Of a stretch of 64,000 bases of DNA, positions 57,050-64,000 are shown in pieces. This DNA comes from Acipenser ruthenus. Its lineage: Eukaryota; Chordata; Actinopteri; Acipenseriformes; Acipenseridae. The stretch's first letter is position 1. Each line of letters starts with the position of its first letter. The position numbers were made by a program, and so were the translations under genes. Location of the stretch: assembly GCF_902713425.1 (NCBI RefSeq), contig NC_081244.1, forward strand, positions 5,809,534 through 5,873,533, read 5' to 3'. Below the pieces are notes generated by a model. It was not told the DNA's origin. It searched no databases and saw only the letters and a program-made list of their open reading frames with translations.

Positions 57050-58140
57050 CTTGTGATTTCCAGTTATTCTTTGATATGGTGGGTGGCTTGGCTATATATA
57101 TATATATTTTTTTTTTTAAATCTCCGAAGTAGCTGTTTCAGCTCAGAAGCCTGGCTTTATCCAAAACGAGATCTTTGTTTTCTTTGGCTGGGATCGTTGT
57201 TCTGTCATTTTTTGTGTTTCTCCTTTGATCGTGCACGCTGGCGGGGATCAGAAGTTCCCCAAAGTATTCTTTCCAGTGAAGTTTTGTCAGTTTCAGTTAA
57301 GAGAGAGAAACCGCTGGCCGTCCGTGTGTTGTTCTGCATTTAGCTGCGCCATACCAAGTATGCTAGGATCAAGGTTAATATAAGGATAATGGATGATGTC
57401 ATGCGTGCCTTACACACAAAATCTAACAGGCTTGATTTGGTGTTAAGGATTCACACAAGGAATTAGCTTAGAAAAAAACACGACAGCAAGGATTTAGTGC
57501 TAGGTATGCATGAAATCCATCCTTATCCTTGTGTTAACCTTGCATAATTCTTGTATACCAGTGACATTTATGGTTTGATCTTAGCCCATATTTCTTGGGG
57601 GGGGGTGGAACATTCCATTCTAGAATCTTGTATTTTGATCATTTTTATAGAGATTCTGGAATTCAAATAAGAGTGGATTGTATTTGGCTAGACGTCTAGG
57701 GTTAGTCCAGCTGTATTGGCTCAGTGAGAGGGTCAGATTAACCTCTCATTGTGCGCTGTTGGAAAACCCCAGAAACATACTTTGAAGTGAAACTAACCAG
57801 CAGTGTAACCCGAAATCTGAAGGTGCCGGAACACCACTAAAATACATAGATTTTCTTAAACAAGAATTATTATTTGACAAATTCCCATTTTATTTGTCTA
57901 CCGAACTTCCAGTAACACCTATAACAGATCATGCATTAATCTAATTTCTACAAGCATTTCCACAAAGTGTCTTTCTCTCTCTTTACTTTTGCCTACAATG
58001 CAAGTTTTGTCTCTGGTAGAGTAGATGGGGGGGGGGGACTCCAAAGCGGTGTGTAATTCAATATGTTAACGTAACATTATTCAGCAGGTTTCATAATAGT
58101 TAATTCTATAGGGTGATGCAAATCCATAGCTGTACCAGTG
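57050..58140. other. spacer with MITE end
   Basis: A Tc1-type MITE remnant is at 58040-58125 (aaagcggtgtgtaattcaat, cattattcagcaggtttca, tagggtgatgcaaat). Otherwise nothing recognised. Confidence 0.45.
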
Positions 58141-58143
58141 TTA

Positions 58144-58375
58144 GCAGCAGTGTGGAGTAGTGGTTAGGGCTCTGGACTCTTGACTGGAGGGTTGTGGGTT
58201 CAATCCCAGGTGGGGGGACACTGCTGCTGTACCCTTGAGCAAGGTACTTTACCTAGATTGCTCCAGTAAAAAAACCCAACTGTATAAATGGGTAATTGTA
58301 TGGAAAAATAATGTGATATCTTGTAACAATTGTAAGTCGCCCTGGATAAGGGCGTCTGCTAATAAATAATAATAA
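58144..58375 (+). mobile_element. SINE family 1, full length
   Basis: Head gcagcagtgtggagtagtgg to tail gggcgtctgctaataaata. Confidence 0.92.
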
Positions 58376-58379
58376 TATG

Positions 58380-59385
58380 TTTCAGATAGATCGATCGAGA
58401 GAGAGAGATCGAGACATCCCCTGTCTGTCTGCCTGCCTGCCCTTCAGTCCTGGGCCTCTCTCTCAGTCAGACAGACTATTGTCTTTGTATTGTGGATTAC
58501 ACTATCTTAATAAGCTCATTTCACTGGGGAGTGACCATATACCCAGGCCTGCTGAGGGGAGAGGCTAGCTCGCCACCTGTCCGCTCCACCCAGCCCCCAC
58601 ACTTCCCTGATCCGCTGCGTGTGCGTTTCCGAATGCTGCCAGGGAAAGAACCTCCCTCTCATGCGGTGCGCCGTTGTTTTTATAATCGAGCGCTCTTGAC
58701 TCCCGTTCGAGAGGAGTTTCTGGGAGAGCCAGCATCTGTTGTGATTTTTATGAAGTGCACTTTTTTTTTTTCTAATTGGATTTAATTTTCCAGATCCGTT
58801 TTCAAGTGTGGTCGTTCTACAGCGGAGACTCGACTCGTCATGGAAATGTCTTCTGTTGATGCGAGTGGCCCGGGCCGTCCTTGAAGATTGTAGCTTACAA
58901 AGTAATTCTTCAGTTCTTTAAGTCGGTTGCAGCTTTGCAAGTCATTCTTATTTTAAATTGTGAAATCTGGTACTGCGCTGCGTTACAGAAATCTCCGTTT
59001 GCAAGCCATGTTTCAGTTCAATGGCTTCTTTCTTGACTTTAACCAAACAACAGTATTGATTTGACATGCTTTTAGCCAGTAACTTGACCCAGAAGACATA
59101 GGTAAAATAAAGATGCTAAATGATTTTCTGAGAGTAGGTCGTGGAAACTTTTTTTTTTTTAAACCCACATGTAGAAGCAGATAACTTCAAAATGTTTTAG
59201 TAGCTACAGTCACTTTTATATATAGCTTTTGTTTGCTGTAGTGTAAAGTGATGTATGTAAAACTATACTGGGAAAACTGTACACGCAGGTTGTTTGTTTG
59301 AATGAATAGGAGGAAAAATATTTTCTGTATATCATTGAGTGCATGAAAAAATATAGGATTAGGGGGTGATGGGTAGGGTGACAGC
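58380..59385. other. spacer, no gene established
   Basis: A GC-richer patch at 58520-58740 has an open frame without a family match. It could include untranslated PLXNA3 sequence but nothing shows this. Confidence 0.3.
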
Positions 59386-59387
59386 AA

Positions 59388-59550
59388 ATCTGCTTCTGCT
59401 GCTGCTGCTTCTGCTTCTTCTGCTGCTGCTGCTTCTGTTTCTTCTGCTTCTGCTTCTGCTGCTTCTGCTGCTTCTTCTGCTGCTTCTGCTGTTTCTTCTG
59501 CTTCTCCTTCTGCTGCTGCTTCTTCTGCTGCTTCTTCTGCTTCTTCTATT
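59388..59550. repeat. (CTG/CTT)n trinucleotide repeat
   Basis: About 160 bp of mixed ctg, ctt and ttc triplets (CAG/AAG on the other strand). The Leu-only open frame across it is a by-product. Confidence 0.95.
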
Positions 59551-61480
59551 GTGATCGGCAGGGTTCGTTTTTCATCTTCTTGTGCTGTGATCTCCTCAAG
59601 ATGTCTGAAAGATAAACTCAGCAGCAGCAGCAGCCGGGTCAGACCTGGTCAGTACATCATCTTGAGTTGAATTGCGTCTGTCTGAAAGCTAGAGCTGACC
59701 ACTGACCAATATCAGTAGATACCACACTGTGTTGCACTCCCCTATCCCTATCTAATACCCAGTTCAGTTTTCACTTGATGTTGCGTCTCATCGGATTTAT
59801 CTGTTGTATAAATACCTTTTAAATAATAATTCTTCCTCCGTTCTCATCTCGCCTCTGCAAATAGGCAATAAAGTGATAAAGCCAGTCGGATTTTAATACC
59901 CTGGCTACCCCCTTGCCTATTAATTTTTCATTACGAAAAATAAATGCATGAAACCTCAATGCCGCTTTCATTTTCACAGAGCGACCTGATCCCAGAATCG
60001 TTGAGATGATTAGCAATTCTGTTGTGGACTGTATCATAATGCCGTCTCCAGTGGGTTACTTAGGCTGAAAAGGATTCTGTGATGTAATACGATTGGGACA
60101 CTGTGGCCACATTCTTGTAATACAATGATTTTCATTTGACATCCGAACAGCAAAAAACAATGATGCCAAAACATATGAGGTAATGTTTACTGGAATTTAC
60201 TGGTTTTTAGCTTGATCTGCTTTTCAGGATTATTAAAAAAAAAATAAAATAAAATAAACAAAAGCAAGCATGGCTTTCAACTCACACTAGCCCCTGTATC
60301 TTTGTTCAATATTGTTTCAAATGATCAGGAGCCAGGAGTTTGATGTTAAATCCATTTGGTCCTGCCCTATAGCTGGTTGAAATCCTATGTAACATCAATT
60401 GTGACTTAATCATGCTGTGCTACGTGCAACCAGTGGTTTGCAAGGGACCCGATTTTGCTCAAGCACCCAATCACCAGTAATATACCTAAACCACCCTTCC
60501 TTGTCGTAATACAAGACCACAACATAGCTCACTGTAGTTCCCCAGCTGATTCAAGAATTAACAATAAGTGTGTTTTATACAGTTGATACCTGATTTTAAT
60601 TTGTATTTAACAAAACAGTCCTTAAATGATCATCTGATCCTATCAGAACCATCGCATGTTTCGTGATACATATTGCATTGCGACCGGCGTATCGCGATAC
60701 TTATCGTATCCTGACATGAGTGTACTGTTGCACCCCTGTTCCTAATAGTCTGAGAAACTCCACCATTTGAATTCTGACACTGTTTCGCCCCTACCCCCGC
60801 TTGTGTAATTAAGGAATGTGCTGGGGATTAGTGTTGGTGACATCTATAAAGGTTTATTAGCAGTCCGTTGAGCCAGGGAGCTGGAGTGACAAAACTTGGC
60901 AGTGTTGGATATCTTGAGATCAATACCTGCAGCACTGCGAGACTGACTGGCCAAATTGGATCATTAATACTGAGCTTTAAATGGATTGGATACGGGTTGA
61001 ATTAACAAAGGGCTGGGCCTGTGTGTGGAAATAACTCCTCTTCACTGACTCACTTGAGAGCTAACAAAAGAAATCCATGTATACCACAAGCCTGGGTATA
61101 TCGAGAGTGGGGTACGTTTTTGTTATGTGGAATAACATGCTTACCAGGACTGAATGTGTCTTTGCTTCCATTCCAATCCAGTGCTGTGGTGCTGAAATTC
61201 AGGACGGAGCTGCGTGTTCATTCATTCAAACAATACTGCCAACGATATACGTGCTGTGTCACGACTTTAAAAGGTCTGAAATCATTTCAAATTTCTGTTG
61301 CTGTTTTTGATTTGAACTCCGATGTTTTTGAGAACCAGGTTTAATCCAGAAAAAACGATCTGCCTGCGTCTGGTTGCGATGAAATAAACCAAGGGATCCA
61401 GTCAAGCAGACAAACGTCTTTGTCAACGTTCATAACACTACACCCAACACCTAAACTATTTCTCTTTTTTTCTCTTTCTC
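59550..61480. other. spacer or intron before the PLXNA3 coding exon
   Basis: No element or exon recognised. Confidence 0.4.
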
Positions 61481-61581
61481 GTAGAAATGTTTGGTTGAAC
61501 CCCCGGACGAAACTAAAAGCAGACGGGAATAAAGCTGTTCATTTCCACACCTTCCTCCCTCCCCGCACCCCTCCGCGCAGA

Positions 61582-62769
61582 ATGAAACCCCGTTGGCTCA
61601 CCCTCGCTCTGGCCCTGCTGCACTTGAGGACGTCATGGGGAGCCCCGTCGTCGCCCCCAACTGTGGGCTCTCCTCTCCCCCACTCGGGCACCTTCTTCCA
61701 GGTCTCAGATACCAGCCTTAGCCACCTGGCAGTGCACCAGCAGACCGGGGACGTGTTTGTGGGTGCCCTGAATCGCATCTACAAGCTCTCCGCCAACCTG
61801 ACCGAACAGCTGCGTCACGTGACTGGCCCGGTAGCGGACAATGCCAAGTGTTACCCTCCCCCCAATGTGCGGGCCTGCGCCCACAGACTGGCCCCTTCCG
61901 ACAACGTGAACAAGCTGCTCCTGGTGGACTACGCCGGCGAGCGACTGGTGGCTTGCGGGAGCCTCTGGCAAGGCGTGTGCCAGTTCCTGAGACTGGATGA
62001 CCTTTTTAAGCTGGGGGAACCTCACCACCGCAAGGAGCACTACCTCTCTGGGGCGAGAGAGGCCGACGGGATGGTCGGGGTCATGGTGGCGGGAAGCGAA
62101 ACGGGGACCAAAAAGGGAGGCGGCAACTTGTTCGTCGGGGTGTCCATCGACGGGAAATCGGAATACTTCCCGACGCTGTCGAGCCGGAAGCTGGTCGCGG
62201 ATGAGGAGAGCGTGGAGATGTTCGGCTTGGTCTACCAGGACGAGTTCGTCTCCTCGCAGATCAAGATCCCTTCGGACACCCTCTCCCTCTACCCGGCTTT
62301 CGACATCTACTACGTCTACGGTTTCGCCAGCCGCGCTTACGTCTATTTCCTGACCCTCCAGCTGGACACCCAGCTGACCCAACTAGACGCCGGGGGAGAG
62401 AAGTTCTTTACCTCCAAAATCGTCCGGATGTGCGCGAACGATTCAGAGTTCTACTCGTACGTGGAGTTCCCGCTGGGCTGCACCAAGGACGGGGTGGAGT
62501 ACCGGCTGGTTCAAGCCGCCTATAAGCAGCGTCCGGGCAGGAAGCTAGCCCAAGCTCTGGGCCTGTCCGAGGACGAGGACGTCCTGTTTGCCGTCTTCTC
62601 CCAGGGCCAGAAGAACCGGTCCAACCCTCCCAGAGAGTCTGTCCTCTGCCTCTTCACGCTGCGCGACGTCAACGAGGCCATGAGAGACCGGATCCAGTCC
62701 TGCTACCGAGGGGAAGGAAAGCTCTCCCTGCCCTGGCTTCTCAACAAGGAGCTGCCTTGCATCAATACG
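61582..62769 (+). CDS. plxna3: plexin A3, first coding exon (5' partial gene)
   Basis: Exon 61485-62769: acceptor ttctcgtag at 61484, ATG at 61582, donor atcaatacg/gtgagt at 62769/62770; 396 codons, phase 0. I chose this ATG because it starts a hydrophobic signal peptide ([20 protein letters not shown]); the frame is open further upstream only through the intron. From about residue 38 the sequence is the sema domain: [128 protein letters not shown] and [13 protein letters not shown]. Plexin A proteins are transmembrane receptors that, with neuropilins, read class 3 semaphorins in axon guidance. The A3 call rests on sequence likeness and on FAM50A being the upstream neighbour as in human Xq28. 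The long single exon matches vertebrate plexin A genes. A non-coding exon must lie upstream; PSI, IPT, TM and GAP exons lie beyond the window. Confidence 0.92.
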
Positions 62770-62829
62770 GTGAGTTCACTCCAAAGAAACGTTCTGGTCA
62801 CCACGTTAACAGAAGGACGTAAGGGTTAG

Positions 62830-62997
62830 AAAATAGCTCTGCACCCAGTCCTGGGGTTCAGAACTCCCCTCAATGAAGTCTATTATTAATATTGAAATGA
62901 TCAGGAGCAGTTTGAGCAGGGTTAGAAACTCACACTAGCCCTGCTGCTGCTGCTGCTGCACCCAGTCCTGGGGTTCAGAGCTCCCCTCAGTGAAGTC

Positions 62998-63043
<46 letters not shown>

Positions 63044-63055
63044 ATTGAAATGATC
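62830..63055. repeat. duplicated intron segment and (TTA)n
   Basis: cacccagtcctggggttcag followed by ctcccctcaatgaagtctat occurs twice (62850 and 62957), each followed by ttattatt and atattgaaatgatcaggagc. A (TTA)n tract fills 62999-63042. In the PLXNA3 intron. Confidence 0.75.
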
Positions 63056-63614
63056 AGGAGCCAGGAGTTTGAGGAATCTGGCAAATTCCTAGATGAAAGA
63101 AGGATCAGGGGGGACTTGATTGAAGTCTTTAAAATCTTAAAAGGAGTTGACCCAAGACAATCCTCTAAGCCTAGAACACGATACACAGGACCAAGCTTAT
63201 GAAGACAGACTCAGGACAGAGGGAAGGAGACTCTTCTTCACACAGAGAGTGGTGAGGGGATGGAATGGGTTACCTAGTCATGTTGTTGAAGGAGACTCTT
63301 CTTCACACAGAGAGTGGTGAGGGGATGGAATGGGTTACCTAGTCATGTTGTTGAAGGAGACACTTCTTCACACAGAAAGTGGGGAGGGGATGGAATGGGT
63401 TACCTAGTCATGTTGTTGAAGGAGACACTTCTTCACACAGATGGTGGGGAGGGGATGGAATGGGTTACCTAGTCATGTTGTTGAAGGAGACTCTTCTTCA
63501 CACAGATGGTGGGGAGGGGATGGAATGGGTTACCTAGTCATGTTGTTGAAGGAGACTCTTCTTCACACAGATGGTGGGGAGGGGATGGAATGGGTTACCT
63601 AGTCATGTTGTTGA

Positions 63615-63615
<1 letters not shown>
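63055..63615 (+). mobile_element. LINE 3' end (CR1/L2-like) with internal 65-bp VNTR
   Basis: FLDERRIRGDLIEVFKILKG, then LRTEGRRLFFTQRVVRGWNG. The 65-bp segment is repeated about six times (63229-63615), as in the copy at 37910-38545. The array ends in (AT)n, so the LINE terminal codons are absent. Confidence 0.85.

Positions 63616-63616
<1 letters not shown>

Positions 63617-63701
<85 letters not shown>
63617..63701. repeat. (AT)n microsatellite
   Basis: About 85 bp of pure AT attached to the LINE VNTR. Confidence 0.95.
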
Positions 63702-63704
<3 letters not shown>

Positions 63705-64000
63705 TCCCCATGCAAGGGTTTCAAAATCCTTTTGTGTTTTCCAGATGTTTGCTTTAAAGAGAAGGTTGTCTCAATTTTACAGATTTTTTTTTTTTTTTTT
63801 TTTACGATGTTGGCAATCTCCGAGTGCCATTTTAAGAGATAGCTCCATGGCAACCAGGCACCGTGTCTAAGTATTATTGCTTGGGGTCTTGTGCTTTTTA
63901 CTGGAATAGGGTAAAGTTACTCAGGCAATACGAAAACAACATAAAAAAACACTCATCATTTGAGAAACATCATAAGCTGATGGAAGAAGTGATTGTCCAA

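Noticed and set aside
59366-59554. Poly-leucine open frame
   Set aside because: Translation of a (CTG/CTT)n triplet tract.
61705-62382. Reverse-strand open frame of 225 codons over plexin A3
   Set aside because: A shadow of the GC-rich sema-domain exon.

Overview
This is nuclear DNA of a ray-finned fish. Genes are split by introns with GT-AG borders, and the spacers are full of (AT)n, (TTA)n and (TG)n tracts, minisatellites, tRNA-derived SINEs, 5'-truncated LINEs and MITEs. Two SINE families and the LINE 3' ends resemble those I associate with sturgeons and paddlefish (Acipenseriformes). That placement is an inference; a gar or another basal actinopterygian is possible.

Layout, all five genes on the + strand: (1) 2799-7636, a nine-exon leukocyte-type receptor (signal peptide, one group-B SRCR domain, two Ig domains, TM helix, tail with an ITIM). 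A lone related SRCR exon with a SINE inside it lies upstream at 1206-1750. (2) 9440-12450, a TREX2-like 3'-5' exonuclease with a non-coding first exon and a single coding exon. (3) 13680-22569, erythroid 5-aminolevulinate synthase (ALAS2). Its first exon carries an iron-responsive element, its targeting region has three Cys-Pro heme motifs, and nine coding exons sum exactly to 559 codons plus stop. (4) 26032-36625, FAM50A (XAP5), 13 coding exons, 343 aa, including one GC-AG intron. (5) 61485-62769, the first coding exon of plexin A3 (signal peptide and most of the sema domain); the gene runs off the right edge. FAM50A followed by PLXNA3 in the same orientation matches human Xq28, where TREX2 also lies; ALAS2 is also X-linked in human (Xp11.21).

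The 25 kb between FAM50A and the PLXNA3 coding exon is mostly minisatellites: a 40-bp unit found in six arrays across the window, 60-bp, ~61-bp, ~47-bp and ~80-bp units, and a 65-bp unit that arose inside the coding end of a LINE. The first PLXNA3 exon should lie here or to its left but I could not identify it.

Most noteworthy: the SRCR-Ig-ITIM receptor; a nearly identical antisense copy of the penultimate FAM50A exon in ALAS2 intron 2; the ALAS2 IRE with a non-canonical pair and a GATA/CACCC cluster in intron 1; a SINE with target-site duplication inside an SRCR exon; a second copy of the TREX2 3' UTR; a complete piggyBac-type MITE with TTAA ends; and repeat families with their own internal VNTRs.
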